In this document: in pieces, positions 32,866-45,579 of the stretch | How the letters are laid out: each line of letters starts with the position of its first letter | Numbering within the stretch: the stretch's first letter is position 1 | Assembly: GCA_022559985.1 (NCBI GenBank) | Contig: JAFJTR010000055.1 | Location: 62,001 to 126,000 of the forward strand | Origin: Parastagonospora avenae f. sp. tritici 18332-5 | Taxonomy: Eukaryota; Ascomycota; Dothideomycetes; Pleosporales; Phaeosphaeriaceae | DNA: 64,000 bases | Direction of reading: 5' to 3' | Position numbers and translations under genes: made by a program | Notes under the pieces: generated by a model | Databases searched by the model: none | What the model was told of the DNA's origin: nothing | What the model saw: only the letters and a program-made list of their open reading frames with translations

Positions 32866-34425
32866 GCGTAACACTCATTCACCAACATTGATGACGACCT
32901 TTCAGTCGCATCGCATATGTTCTTTGTCTATCTTTCAACCATTTTTTACATACAGGGGACGAATCGGTCTGGGACCATTGGTTTGGGGAACACTTTTACA
33001 CTCGCATCGCGCGAACATGAACTGCATTTTTGGGCGTATTTGGGGTCTTAGATACATGAGAGGGTTCGATCTGTTCACGACGACCCGGATGTGTATAGGC
33101 ATACACGAAATGAAACATTCACTACAATTTTTGGCTTCTCTGCACTTTTGGTGAATACTAATGACCATCACTTTCACTTCTAACGATCTCATTATTTACT
33201 TCATCTTCCAACCAAAGCGACTTCTCAATTCTCCTCCCATTTCCTGCGTCTTTCAGTCATCTCTCCAGAGGTTGAGGTCGATTCCCCTGAAGGTCACTAT
33301 GAAACACCCACTCCCTCCCCACCAATCCTCACCCACCTCCACCCTCCACCCTACTAGCACCACCGCATCTCCCAAACACCAGTCCGTCCTCCATAACGTA
33401 ACTCCTACCACCCCTCTATCCCGTGCCATCCCCTTTTGCAATCCCCCTACTCCGTGTACTCCGACTACTCAGCACACCCCTGCGCCTACATGAAACGGGG
33501 CTTGTCGCCTATCCGTCAAATCCTCCGACAGGCATTGCCTGGTTGTATAGCTAGGGTCGGGAGTAGGACGGCACCGCCACACGCCAGTGGCGAAGGGGTG
33601 GAGAATGTTTATGCGGTGGGGGTGTGGCGATGCTGGGGGGTCGATGGTACCTGGACCGGAGGGAGCGAGATGGTGGCAGAGGTGAGGACGGGGGTGGGAG
33701 GGGAGAGGAGAGAGGGGATGGGTGAGGTTGTATTCGTGAGGTAGGGGGTCAGTGTTCAGTGTTCGATGTGCAGAAGATGTGGTGCGTCTTGCACCCAGCA
33801 CAAACACACTGAAAGTATATTTTTCGGGCGCGTCTTTCTCGGAGAAGCATGTAATGGCTTTTATATCTCTACTTGCACATGACGTTGAGCACGAAGCATA
33901 ATTCTGAATCGTGATTGCATGCTGACGACTTTTGAAGTACTTCAGGAGCAGCCTGCACAGTACTGCTTTGAGGGGCTTCACATCATTGGACAAAGGATCG
34001 AATATGAAGACAAGCTGCATTCCACACGATTTGGTGGAATATGCTTCGAGGTACGGCGAAGCTTCAAGTCAGCCACTTACCGATCATAAGTCAAGTCATT
34101 GCTGGGTCTGGTGGGTGACACTCTGGATGAAAAGCGTCCTTTCATGGAGCTTGCAAATGGCAGAAGGTGATATCATCATGCTACATCGACGACTGCACGC
34201 TTTCCATGCCAGTGCAATATGCATAATATATTCATGATTGTGTGAGTGGTGTTGCAGTGCACGATGCTTAGAGGAACATCTCTAGGCTTCACACCATACC
34301 GCATCGGACACTAGTGCGGCGCGTGGACTTTGTGGCCATCGCGTGCGTCACTTTATCGAAAGACACGACAAATGGTGTCCTCGACATCCATCATGCTACA
34401 CGATAGATAGCACGCTTTTCATAAC
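32866..34425. other. intergenic region
   Basis: About 1.56 kb. A CT-rich stretch (33240-33480) faces a GA-rich stretch (33590-33740), which leaves long frames open on both strands. I see no credible gene. Confidence 0.55.
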
Positions 34426-36432
34426 ATGTCTGAGCCTAGGCGGTCCACGAGGGCGCGCGCTCGTGAAGAGGCGGCTCCAGCGCCCGAAACACCGAAAGAG
34501 AAGCCTGCGAAAGGTACCAAATCTGCATCCACGCTCAAGCGCAAGCGATCCAGCGTCGTAATTGCAGATCCGACACCGGCGACGGACAGCCCCCAGGCTC
34601 CGAAGCAGACATTGCCTCTGCGCATCGCTGAAGGCCAACCACTACCGACGCTTCCTGAACCACAACCTCTCGAACTCCCCGCAAGCGAATGGCAGGACAT
34701 ACAGCAGAGCGGCGTGCTCAGCGCCTCGATGGAGCGGTCGCGGGCCGTCTGGGTGTCCGGCGTCAACTTCAGGGTCTTCCACAAGTTCTTCAACCAACCG
34801 AAGAAGCCCGCTGACCGCACCGAGGAGGATAAGGCGAGGCATACTCGACAGAAGAATCTCTTGAGGGACTTCCCGGAGCTGGGCGTCATTCCCCAGCCCA
34901 AGGACTCGGTCAATTCGGCCAAGGAGATTCCGATACAAGCGCAGCTGGTCATCGAGCCTCACACATTCCCCATCCGCCTCTATGCGCCCAAGGAATCGAT
35001 GAAGCACGTGCCCAAGAAGACGTCGGTGCCCGCCTCGTATGGATCATGGCCGAACCACAACCAGCCGCAACATAGCCAGCCGAACCAGTACACCCAGTAC
35101 AATAGCCAAGGACAGCCTGTCTATCAACAGAAGCCACCACCGCCACGCCCGCCGCCACCGAAGCCCGTACAGAAAGCGCCCACACCGGCGCCTGGGCCAG
35201 CTAGCACGCCAGCCCCAGACCCCGTCATCCACATGCTGGCCCAGCGAGCGGGCGTAGATCCTGAACTTAAGTCGGTAATGAAGATCGTGGCAGCTGGACA
35301 GGCATCGAAAGAGCAGCTCGAGTTCTTCCAGTCTCACATTAATGAGCTGACAGCCGTCCTGGCGAAGCAGAAAGAAGAGGCAGCGAAGGCAGGCAAAGCC
35401 TTACCACCATCCACAACGCCCAAACCCGTTGCACCGTCTCCTGCCCCGAAGACTGTAGCTCCTTCTCCTATACCACAACCCGTCGCTGCGCCACCACCTC
35501 CACCTCCGCCGTCTCGACCTGTTCAGCCTGCTCAACCAGCACCAATACCACAACAGGCACCGAAGCCTTACAGCCCGGCTCCACCACAGATGCAACTTCA
35601 ACAAGCGCCACCTCGACTATCCCATTCTCCGCACCCTAATAGCTACAATCAACCACCGCAGCAATATCACCAGCAGCGGCAAATGGCTACATACAATCCT
35701 CATCCACAGCCCACGACCTACCGGCCACTTGTTTTCACATTCGAGGAGGGCAACAAGGACTATCTACACTTTCCGTCATACAGCTTCTTGGAGTGGCTAC
35801 CGAACATGTCTGGCGCAAAGATATCGTTCTTGATCACCAAGATGAAGCCAAAACCGGAGCAAGACATCAGTGTCAAAGCTCCATCGACACCAGCTCCCAA
35901 GGCCATGGCGCCGCCAGCAGGAGCTACACCGAGTGGGACTCCGAACATGGGAACACCCAACACGACCTTTGCGCAAACGCCAAACGGCCAGATGACGCCC
36001 TTCCAACCATCGGTCCCACCAACACCCACCCCATTCATACCACAGTCTCGCATAGAGGACTTCGATGAGAAGAACGACATTTCGAATATCGAATTCTATC
36101 AGCCCGTCACGGTCCTTTTGCTCACAGACAACATGGACATCAAGACGTCGCTAGCCCGCGCTATACGGCCTCCTGATGTTGTGGAGAAATACATGGACGA
36201 GGTATTTGACAGGTGCAAGCGCGCAGGCGAGACCTATTTAGCATTCCGGTTGCCTCGCGATGGCGACGCAGAGCAACATGCAGAGAAGCGAGTACGGAAC
36301 GGTGATGGTACACCGGTTGTTGCGACGCCGACTATGGATCGCCGGTTTAGTTTCACGGCGTCAAACTGGGGCTCGACGCTGAGTGGAGCAGAGAAGAAAA
36401 AGGCCGGAAGACCTAGGAAGAGTATGGCCTGA
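34426..36432 (+). CDS. SWC3: SWR1-complex subunit Swc3 homologue
   Basis: Single-exon, 668 residues. The N-terminus is basic and disordered (RRSTRARAREE). It is followed by the conserved Swc3 block (residues about 80-190) with LPASEWQDIQQSGVLSASMERS, then SRAVWVSGVNFRVFHKFF and a run of IEPHTFPIRLYAPKE. The middle is Pro/Gln-rich and disordered. The C-terminal block has LVFTFEEGNKDYLHFPSYSFLEW and a basic GRPRKS end. Swc3 is a subunit of the SWR1 remodeller that places H2A.Z into nucleosomes, so the protein should be nuclear. Assignment rests on recalled family pattern and is strong for the two conserved blocks. Confidence 0.8.
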   Translation: MSEPRRSTRARAREEAAPAPETPKEKPAKGTKSASTLKRKRSSVVIADPTPATDSPQAPKQTLPLRIAEGQPLPTLPEPQPLELPASEWQDIQQSGVLSASMERSRAVWVSGVNFRVFHKFFNQPKKPADRTEEDKARHTRQKNLLRDFPELGVIPQPKDSVNSAKEIPIQAQLVIEPHTFPIRLYAPKESMKHVPKKTSVPASYGSWPNHNQPQHSQPNQYTQYNSQGQPVYQQKPPPPRPPPPKPVQKAPTPAPGPASTPAPDPVIHMLAQRAGVDPELKSVMKIVAAGQASKEQLEFFQSHINELTAVLAKQKEEAAKAGKALPPSTTPKPVAPSPAPKTVAPSPIPQPVAAPPPPPPPSRPVQPAQPAPIPQQAPKPYSPAPPQMQLQQAPPRLSHSPHPNSYNQPPQQYHQQRQMATYNPHPQPTTYRPLVFTFEEGNKDYLHFPSYSFLEWLPNMSGAKISFLITKMKPKPEQDISVKAPSTPAPKAMAPPAGATPSGTPNMGTPNTTFAQTPNGQMTPFQPSVPPTPTPFIPQSRIEDFDEKNDISNIEFYQPVTVLLLTDNMDIKTSLARAIRPPDVVEKYMDEVFDRCKRAGETYLAFRLPRDGDAEQHAEKRVRNGDGTPVVATPTMDRRFSFTASNWGSTLSGAEKKKAGRPRKSMA

Positions 36433-36546
36433 GTCCTTGCTTGTGTACATGTATGAATATGGAAACGAAATAATGATACCCATCCAGACCTATAAGGTTA
36501 ATTATCTTACACTTCCTCGACTTTCTTCCCACATACACTTCTCTAT

Positions 36547-38156
36547 CTACTCAACATCCAACCCGACCTTCCCCCTCCCGGCTCCCTCCACCCTCTCAAA
36601 CGCCCTCCTCACCCCCAGACTAACCTGCGCCCATCCCACAACCTCATTATGCCCTCCAAACCGCACAACCTCCAACTCCACACTGACCCCCCTCTTCCCA
36701 TCCTCGACCTTCTTATACGCAAACGCGCCGCGCTTCACGCGCTCGCCGCCATGTATACTCCTGCGCTCCTCCGTCGAACTCACCCCCTCGCCGCCCAGCA
36801 TCGCGCTCTGCAGCGGCGCATACACCGCCTCGGCCTCGCGGAAGGGAATATCTCCGTCGTTGCGCGCGTGCAGGATGTGTATGTGCAGATCGCGTGGCGT
36901 GCTGCGGATGATATCCAGCAGGCGGGTGAGCGTGGGCCACGTGTCTACGATTCTGGCGGTGAGGAAGTGCAGGATGCGCGGGTAGCCGCGCAGGGGCTTG
37001 AGGATGGGGAGCAGGCCGGCGATGCGGTAGGTTTGCAGGAGAGTGGGGAGGTCGGTGAAGGGGGCGATGAGGATGATGCTTGCGAAGGGGGTGGGGGGTT
37101 GTGGGAGTTTTTTGGGCGCCACGAGGTCCTTGGGGAGGTGTGGGGAGAGAGGGTCCGAGAAGTACAGGGCGCTGGCGGCGGTGACGGCGGTGCCGAGGCT
37201 TTGGCCGAGGAGGACGGTGCGGCCGGTGGGCTGGTTGAGGGTAGATTGGACGTAGGAGAGGAGGGAGATGGCGTCGGTGATGATGCCGGTTTCGGTGGGG
37301 ATGTTGGGCTTGTTGGTGAGGGTGGAGAGGCCGAAGCCCCGGTAGTCGCAGGTTAGGAGGTGGGTGTGGGGGATGCCGGAGATGGAGCGGTAGGTTGAGG
37401 GGCGGTGGCCTTGGGCGACGTGGCCTGCGTTCTGTTGGTGTTAGATAGAGTGGTAGAGGGCATGTTGGATACATCGGTGCATGACGGAAAGAAACAACGA
37501 GCGAGGGATGATTGAAGATGAGAAAAGAGTAGAAAAGAGAATGACCAGAAAAAGGAGACGTCACGACGATAGAAAGACAAACCAAAGACCGAAAACCCAA
37601 CAGACAAGAAAACATACAAAAGAAGGACTTACCCCATGAAAATTCACCACAACCCTACTCTCCACATCCCTCTTCAACAATTTCGCCCCCACCGTCCCCT
37701 CCAACCCGTCAACAACCTCCCCGGACGTAGCAGCCTGCGCCAGCTCAACTTCATTCGCAAGATACACGTCCAGCGGCAACACATGCCAGCAAAACAGCTT
37801 CTCGCCATCCGTCGTATCGAGCCAGAACGGCTGGACTTGGCCCTCTGGCAGCATTTATCAGCATCTCATTTACACCTCAATCCTCCAGCTATGTACAGAG
37901 ATTGCGAGCGGCTTACTAGCGAATCCAAATTCCTCCGGCACAGTCACGTTGCCGCCATAGCTCGTCCATATCTTGTGCGCGTATAGGGCACTATTTATAT
38001 TCCATTAGCACATCTCTCCATGTCCAGAGAAGAAGGTGAAACTCACTGTCTCTGCAACGTCGGATTAATCAGACTAAGTATGAATCCCGCCCACAGAATG
38101 CCGATGATGGCGAGCGTCCAGTACGCTTTGAGGAAGATGGGTTGGAGGGCTGGCAT
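36547..38156 (-). CDS. ABHD12/BEM46-like membrane-anchored alpha/beta hydrolase
   Basis: A 426-residue protein in four exons: 38156-38047, 37990-37917, 37844-37633 and 37431-36547. Introns are 57, 72 and 201 nt, and the last is unusually long for this window. An N-terminal membrane anchor (LAIIGILWAGFILSLI) is followed by the hydrolase domain. VVNFHGNAGH is the oxyanion loop, CDYRGFG follows, GQSLGTA is the nucleophile elbow, HARNDGDIPF carries the catalytic Asp and GGHNEV the catalytic His. ABHD12-type enzymes hydrolyse lysophospholipids or monoacylglycerols at membranes. Confidence 0.9.
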
Positions 38157-38692
38157 TTTTTCCGTCGGCTGTTTGATTCTATCCTAGGCTAGCTCTTTTG
38201 TGTCCCTTTTATTGATGGCGGGGCGGACGAATTGATCACGCAAAGGGACACATTGCAGGAAAGTTGTTGCTGTTTGGGCCAGGGCGGCGATGGCCGGCGA
38301 GAGATAACGTGAGGCTTCCCGTGAGCGGGGACTAGGCTGGATTAGGAAGCCATGACGGGGCTTGGCGGGAGGAAAGGAGGATTGTTAGGAAAGAGTCGGT
38401 ACAAGACAGTGCCTTGAACATTTTTTATTATAGTAGCTTAGATGTGCAAATGCAATGTGTTAGTCGTTGGAGATTGGTATCATTCAGCCATACTCTAATG
38501 TAGGCACTATATACAACGTACATGTACAATTACTAGTACACCACAAAGCCCAAGCCGCCTCCTTTTTACTTACGCCCAAATGATTGTCGTATCTATATGC
38601 AATCCCAGCCCCTCGATATCGGGGTATATCGTGTCGTAAAAGGCACCAAGAATGCCCTCGTATTTTCCATCAGCAACGTTTCAACCACTTGC
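38157..38692. other. intergenic region
   Basis: Promoter of the ABHD12-like gene and 3' flank of the mitochondrial EF-G gene. Nothing else is seen. Confidence 0.6.
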
Positions 38693-41210
38693 TCAAGCAT
38701 TCCTAGCAGCCTGCTCCTTCTCGTACTTTGCACACAGCTCCCTCTGCAACTGCGGCGGTGCAGGCGAGTAGTGGCTAAACTCCATGCTGAATTCTCCCTT
38801 GCCCTGTGTGCTCGCTCGCAGCTGACTGCTGAAGCCGAACATGCTGTTTAGACTGCAGTCTGCGTATACAGTGAAATCTTCGGGACCGATCTCTGTGTCG
38901 TTGATGACAGCGTTGCGCTTGTTGAGGAGACCGACAACACTACCCTGAAACTCGTTCGGTGCGGTGATGGTAGTCTTCATAAGCGGCTCAAGTACTTGGG
39001 GAGCGCCGGACTGGAATGCCTTACGGAACGCCTGCTGGGTGGCGTTCTTGAAAGCCATTTCGGAAGAATCGACGGCGTGCGTTGCACCATCGTTAATGAC
39101 CATGGATGTACCAAGGACGCGGTGGCCAAGCAGTGGGCCCTTTTGTGTTGATGCCATGAAACCCTTTTCGCAAGCGAACAAGAACTTCTCGGAAATGGTT
39201 CCTCCAGAAATCTGCTGCTCGAATTTGTTTTCCGCGAGCGCTTGGCTGGGCTCCATCCATCCCACAACTCGTGCGTAGTCTCCAGATCCACCGCTCTGCT
39301 TCTTGAGCGTGTGGTCGAAGTTGACGCGCTTTGTGATGGTCTCACGGTAGGCGACTTGAGGTTGTCCAGTTTCACATTCAACCTTGTATTCACGACGCAT
39401 GCGCTCGACGTAGATGTCAAGATGCAGTTCGCCCATACCGGAAATAATGGTTTCTTGCGACTCGGCATCTGTGTGAACTCGGAAGGTAGGGTCCTCACGG
39501 GTAAAGCGGTTCATGGCCTTACTGAAATTTGGCGTATCCTTGGTGTGCTTGGGCTTGATCGAGAGGGAGATGACAGGTTCCGGAACGAACATAGAGGTCT
39601 ATCATGTTAGTTTGGGTTTTCAGATATGGAAGTTAATTGACTTACCATAGTATAGCCCAGACCGCCGTCAGTGAAGGTATCACCAGACGCACAGTCGACA
39701 CCAAACACAGCGCAGATTTCTCCAGCGCCAATCTCCGGTACTTCCTCCATGTCGTTCGAGTGCATGCGCACAATCTTAGGAATCCTGACTTTCTTGTCTG
39801 ACCGCGCATTGAACACGTTCATACCCTTCTTCAGAGTTCCTTGGTATACACGGATATACGTCAATTGACCGAAAGTGCTTTCTTCGAGCTTGAAAGCCAG
39901 ACCGACGAACGGCAGAGAGTTGTAGGAAACAAGCTTGACTGGCGCTTCTTTCCTCTTCTTGTCCAGGGCCATGTTCTCGACTTCGGAGGGGTTCGGTAGG
40001 TAATCACAAACGGCGTCGAGCATGGGTTGAACAGACTTGTCAGCGAGCGCAGAGCCCATCATGACCGGTGTGAACTTGAGGGCGATAGTTGCGCGTCGGA
40101 TAGCGGCCTTGATCTGGTCAATTGACGGTTCCTGCTCGTCCAAGAACAGCTCAGCAATTTCGTCGTCGACATCTGCCAATGTCTCAACCAGCTTCTGCCT
40201 CTTCTCCTTGCACAGCTCCACAATATCCGCTGGAATGTCGTCCGTCTCCCTGATGACCTCTCCCTTTGTGCCCTCGTTGTATATCGCCTTCATCCTGATC
40301 AGATCCACGACACCAATGAAGCCGTCCTCCCGTCCGATCGGCACCTGGAGCGCGGCAGCTGGTATCCGAAGCTTCTGGTTGATCTGCTCGACAGCCTTCC
40401 AAGGGTTTGCACCCATACGATCCATCTTGTTCACGAACGATATCCTGGGAATGTTGTATCTCCGCATTTGCCTGTCCACAGTAATGGTCTGACTCTGTAC
40501 ACCGCTGACGGCACAGAGAATCATGACAGCTCCGTCAAGCACACGCAGGGCGCGTTCTACCTCGATTGTGAAGTCGATATGCCCAGGCGTGTCGATCAAG
40601 TTGATGTGGTATTTCTCGTCCTTGCCTTCGTCGTTCTTTTTCACCCAGTCACAGAAGGTTGCAGCAGACTGGATGGTGATACCCTTCTCACGTTCAAGAT
40701 CCATAGAGTCCATCTTAGCACCAACGGAATCCTTGCCACGCACTTCATGTATACTGTTGATGCGGCCGGTATAGTAGAGAACGCGCTCGGTGGCGGTAGT
40801 TTTCCCGGAGTCGATGTGGGCGGCGATTCCGATATTCCGGACTCGAGAGAGTCGTTCCCACTCTACAGGATCCAGACCTTCAACAATCTTCTCTTGCGTC
40901 AATGCTGACGGGTCTTCTTTAGCTTGTTCCAGCCTGCAATTCTTCATTAGCCTTCAATTGCCCCTCGAGTTGTAGTGCCTCCAACGAAAACAACGTACAC
41001 TTGAGCAGCTGCAGATTGCCACCTCCTTTGCATGAGGGTCTTCTGATTACATATCCACGCATCAGTCTTTGTGCCATTTGTGTAGGGTGTCCGCGACGCT
41101 GCAGCGGTGGAGAGTGCGCATCGTGAAGGAAGGCGAGACGCCGAACGAGCGGAACTGCGAAGACAACTAAAGGCGAGGGATTGCGCCCGCACAACAGAAT
41201 TGGCCCTCAT
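38693..41210 (-). CDS. MEF1: mitochondrial elongation factor G
   Basis: An 801-residue translation factor in three exons: 41210-40999, 40933-39646 and 39598-38693, with introns of 65 and 47 nt. The first 70 residues are Arg/Ser/Ala-rich without acidic residues, typical of a mitochondrial targeting sequence. The GTPase motifs are AHIDSGKTT (G1), DTPGHIDF (G3) and NKMD (G4). SDKKVRIPKI marks domain II, GMGELHLDI domain III and the ENKF/ISGGTISE region domain IV. The C-terminal domain V ends RASTQGKGEFSMEFSHYSPAP. It drives tRNA-mRNA translocation on mitochondrial ribosomes. Length and motif order match yeast Mef1. Confidence 0.96.
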
Positions 41211-41909
41211 CCTGGAACGCTGAAGGTGGGACAAGGACGAGACACGAATGAAGGGACGTCGCTGAGGTCTGCTGCAGCTGCGACTTGAGCAGCGTTATTC
41301 GGAAAAAGTTGGGGCAGCGGAGTTTTCGGAGGTCTCGATCATGTGACCTTGCGACATACACAGTGTCACCATTTCCCATGTGCGCTCTCTCCGGATCCTA
41401 ACCACTATTAGAGAACAGTGGCCATGCTGCCTGTGAGTAAAGATCAAATCGGCGGCTGCTCGTTACGTAAAAGTTACTTGAAAGGTTTTGCAGGGAATAC
41501 GATGGCTGCTTTGTTCTCGAGTGACAGCATATTGAATTGATAATCTACAAATAATTCTCTGGCGAACCAGGAACAGCCTCATATGCGATTCTATATAGTT
41601 GTGTAGAGTGAGTAGTGAGACCAGTCTTGTTTTCCATGCACATGGTAATTTGTATCCAAATCTCACGCCCCAATGTGGAGGGCGCAGGGCGATGATGATG
41701 ATACAGCCGTCCCTTTGAAACACCGCAAACAAATGTGCAATCCACCAAAACAAAATCGCTCCAGAAAATGCTAGTAAGAGAAGAGAAACGCTACAAATAT
41801 ACAACTATTACCGCTCTTGTGACAAGACCGGGACGAAATACAAAACCTCTTGCTACGGCCTTCAACCGAGGCCTAGTGGGACCATCCCATGTAGTAGTCC
41901 TTCACACAA
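41211..41909. other. intergenic region
   Basis: Promoter side of the EF-G gene and 3' flank of the Pro/Ala/Lys-rich protein gene. No gene or repeat is recognised. Confidence 0.6.
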
Positions 41910-44330
41910 CTAATGTACCAGCTCGTTGGTGGCAAGGGCAGTTTGCGGTTCCACAGCGGGTGTTTCCGCATCTTGAGTGGGTGCATCTGCGGTCGCTGGT
42001 TCCTGGACCTCAGCAGTCTGGTCCTCAGGTGGCTCGACCTTGTGGCTGTCATCTGCGTCCTCACTAGCGGCTGTGCCGTCAGCCGCAGCTTCCTCATCAT
42101 GGTGTCCATTGCTGGTAACGGCATCTTTTGCCTTTGCAGCTACCTCTTCGACCTTCTTCTTGCCCTTCTGTATAGCGCTAACGGGAGCCTTGGTGCTCTT
42201 GCGCGGTGGAGAGGCAGGCTTGTCGTGGGTCTTCGAGGCACTGGCTGTGGTGGGTCGCATCATGCGCGAGAGGAAATCACCCTTCGGGGCAACTGAAGAA
42301 GTGGAGGCTCGGGAATCAGGGCGCTTTGGAGCGGTGGTGACGGGGGCAAGAGATGCCCGGGTTGGTCTGGCAGCGGGAGCAGCGGCCTTTGGTCGAGTCG
42401 TCGTGGATGGCTTTCGAGTAATCTTCGGTTCTTCGCCATGCTTCGCAGCCGATGCTGCGGTGGGTGCGACAAGGTGCGACGGCAATTTGACAGGACGTGT
42501 TGGCGATTTTGGGGTAGGCTTCTTGAAGCCACCTGCAGGGGCACTAGAAGCTTATTAGCATGTCGAGACCATTTACACTTGCATAACATACCTCGTAGCA
42601 GCGCTTGTAGCTGCAGGCTTAGCGGTAGCCGGCTTCTTGTTCTCAGGAACCGTAGACTTGGGTCGTGTCGACGCGCTTGCGGTGGACGCAGTAGCGGCAG
42701 GCAGACCGCCTGGACGCAGAGAAGCGCGAGCTGTCTTCGGCGCAGCGATTTTGGTGGGCTCTTTGGCAGCAGCAGGTTTCGCGTCTGCTTTCGCTGAAGT
42801 TGGTTTCACTTCCGTCTTCGCTGTAGTTGGCTTTGCGGCGGTCGGCTTGGTCCGCATTGCTAGGGGGCTGGGTTTTGGTGCAGGAGCTGCGGCCGCAGTC
42901 TTTGGAGTCGTAGGGGGTTTGGGAAGTGACTTCGGGAGCGGGCTCTTGGTTGCTGCTACCTTTGATGTCGAGGCCTTTGAGGTGGAAATGGCTGCGGGTT
43001 TCTTGATCTCTGGCTTCGACTTTGCGGCAGGTGTACCGTTGACCTTCGCCTTGGTCTCGGTCGCCTTTGGTGTCGCAGCAGCGGGCTTTGGAGCGTCTGA
43101 CGCCTTCAGGGGCGAGGCTGGCGAGGGTAGAGCTTCGGCACCAGACACGGTCGCTTCATCAGTGACATCTGCCGGCGTCAGTGAGACCTCTACTTGTGCT
43201 CCCGTAACAGGCTTGTCCGGATTGTCTGCGGGGGTCTCAATGGGTTCGGCCGGTACAGGCTCTTCGTTGCTCTCAACGACGGGCTCGGGTGTGGCAGGCG
43301 CGTCGTTGGCTACGGCGGGTGTCTCTTCGATCTTCTCGATTTCCTCGGAGGTATCAAGCCCGGCTGACGTAGTTTCAGCTGGAGCCTCAACGCTCTCCTC
43401 GGCCTTCGCAGGGGCCTCAATTGGCGCAGGCGTCTCGTCGACGGACGCGCCTACCGGCTTCTCCTCGATCTTTTCAGGGACCTCGGCTGGTACGGGCGCC
43501 TCTTCGGGGGCAGCCGCTGTTGTATCCTCGGTGGTCTCGACAGGCGCCTCAGGCTGCACGGGTGCTTCTGCCTCGACAGCCTCGACAGCTGCCGCAGGCT
43601 TCTCCTCGGGTTTCGCAGGGGTCTTGGACGGCGCGGGCACATCGGCCTTCGCAGCCTTGGGCGTCTTTGACGCCTTCTTGACAGGTGTCGGGGCTGTCGC
43701 CTCGATCTTGGGGACAGGAGCTGCCTTCTTTTGGGCCTTCGCGGGGGTTTTGGGTGGCTTTGGCGCAGGCGCATCGACCTTGGCGGGCGCGACTGGTGCT
43801 GTCTCCTCCTTCACAGGAGGCTGCTCTGGTGTCTCCTCGACCGCGGGCTTCGCTGGCCCGGCGGCAGAGGACTCGGGGAAGTCTGAGCCCTTCATTATGG
43901 AGCCGAGGGTGGCCATCTCTAGGGCGGGTTCCTTGCGGATGGGCGGTGCGGGGACTGACGATTCCCTCGAGGCGACGGCCTCTTCTGGCACAGCCTCGGA
44001 AACGGAGATGCTCTTCCGGCGCTCTTCCTTCTCCTGGCTGACCTCCTTCTTCAGCTCTGCGATCTCGTCGACGTTGTCCTGCGACACGCTGAAGCTCTCT
44101 CGGCGGTGAGCGGCGGTGCTGTTGGTGGGCGTACCCTTGGCTCCGAGGTCTGGCGGCGGTATGGCGGCCGTGGGCACGACGGAAATAAAGGAAGCGCGTA
44201 CTTTGGGCGTGGGCCGGGTTGTCTCTTCTTCTGTTGCTGTGTTGTCGCCTGGGGAACGGCCGCGGGGTTCAGGAGATGCAGCGCCTTGGTTCTCAAACAT
44301 CGCCCGCAAGTTGCGGACGCCGGAGGACAT
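41910..44330 (-). CDS. Pro/Ala/Lys/Glu-rich disordered fungal protein
   Basis: A 790-residue protein in two exons, 44330-42592 and 42543-41910, with a 48-nt intron (GTATGT...TTCTAG). It starts MSSGVRNLRAMFENQ, then has a short coiled coil (VDEIAELKKEVSQEKEERRKS). The next several hundred residues are almost only Pro, Ala, Lys, Glu, Thr and Ser, alternating acidic and basic blocks. A more conserved basic segment near the C-terminus reads FLSRMMRPTTASASKTHDKP. It is often labelled mucin-like, but no signal peptide is present and the composition suggests a cytoskeletal or nuclear scaffold. Function is not recognised. The strand is set by the splice sites and ATG context. The reverse frames are also open. 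Confidence 0.75.
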
Positions 44331-45579
44331 GGCTGCAGTGCGCAAACGAAGGTCAGTGTCTGAGTGTGTGGTCTGGGGAGTGGTGGAGAGGAATGGCGGG
44401 TGTGGGAGTTGAGTACGTGTGAGATGAAGTGGTGGTGTGTGCTCGGGATGAAACCGTACAATTTGTTTATATACAAACCAGAGCGATGATGTCGCACCGC
44501 GCTGCAGCAAGGTTCGGGGGGATGCAACTCACAACGGATTTCACAACGATTGTTTCACACTCAACGGGGCTCTGGTGATTGTATAGTGCGTCTGCGAAGC
44601 TGGTAAAAAGGAGAGAGGGCGTGCACAGGAGCCCAAGGTGCGTCGCGATCCGCAGCGACCAAAACAGCAAGGCCAGCCCAGGGAAATTCGATAGCTCCGA
44701 GATGACGCTTCTTCTCACTCTCACTGCAACGTCCAATTGCTTCACAGTGCCGACTTGGTAGTAATTCTGATATTAATGCGAGCGTTGGTATCGATAGGAC
44801 TGTTTTGGCAGGGCTGGAAAGGACATCCTGGCATGAAGACGTTGGTACCTTGACCCATGATTTTATGCGGAGCTTCACAACGTTAATTCTGGACCTCGGC
44901 CAATCACACTGTCAGACAAATCGCGCTTTTCCTTGCTCTAGCCAATCATAAATTAGAGCCAGCCCCTGGCATATATCATGCGTTATATGCTCTTTAGTGT
45001 TGTTGCTAAGATCTCGACAACTTTGGCAGTGTAGATTGGAGTTCGATATTTCCTTTTATGAATGAACATGTTCGTATAAGCATACATTTTCGTAGCTCTA
45101 ATCTCTCAAGCTCTCCACGCAAAGCTGTCTCACGTCCCAGTCCTCCAGGTGTCGACATCGAGTCCAGTTCCCCGCTTCGAACATAACCGTACATTGATGG
45201 TGTCGACACCAGGAACTTCCTCCTTCCTCATTGTTCGGCAAGGAAATCTGCCCCCTACTTGGAAACTGAACCGAAATTCGCATCCGTCAGACTCGGCCTG
45301 CTCATGTCTGTGGGCATTCTTATTTTCAGAATTGCCGTTGGAGAGGTCCAGAGACATCCAATATACCATGTAGCAAGCTCGCTCTTCCAGACATTATTTG
45401 TAGGAGTGAGTGAGGAATTCTCTAGTCAGATTGTGTTCAATCAAATCAATCCGCATCCAACTCACCTCGGAATCCAGAGTTTCCTATTATTGTCCTTCAA
45501 AATCCATTTTCGGTACATCTCTTCTTGCATCTAGGCCTATATTAGCATGCTGGTTCCCCCAAAATCATGAACCAATGCG
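44331..45579. other. intergenic region, possible 3' remains of a decayed gene
   Basis: Upstream part is the promoter of the Pro/Ala/Lys-rich gene, with TATATAAA on the minus strand at 44466-44473, about 135 bp from the ATG. From 45100 to 45530 the minus strand has short frames (for example MYRKWILKDNNRKLWIPR near 45510) that may be broken 3' exons of the RRM gene relic. Confidence 0.45.

Noticed and set aside
32141..33154. Plus-strand open frame of 337 codons overlapping the AA11 gene
   Set aside because: Out-of-frame shadow over the Pro/Ser linker. The AA11 frame has clear domains.
33469..34020. Minus-strand frame of 183 codons
   Set aside because: Composition follows the GA/CT-rich stretch. 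No domain or splice support.
36649..37356. Plus-strand frame of 235 codons, Gly/Glu/Val-rich
   Set aside because: Antisense of the ABHD12-like exon 4, which carries catalytic motifs.
39242..39610. Plus-strand frames antisense to EF-G
   Set aside because: The minus strand encodes conserved EF-G motifs throughout.
42637..44109. Plus-strand open frame of 490 codons, Ala/Gly/Ser/Val-rich
   Set aside because: Antisense of the Pro/Ala/Lys-rich gene, whose strand is supported by splice sites and ATG. Composition is the mirror of biased codons.
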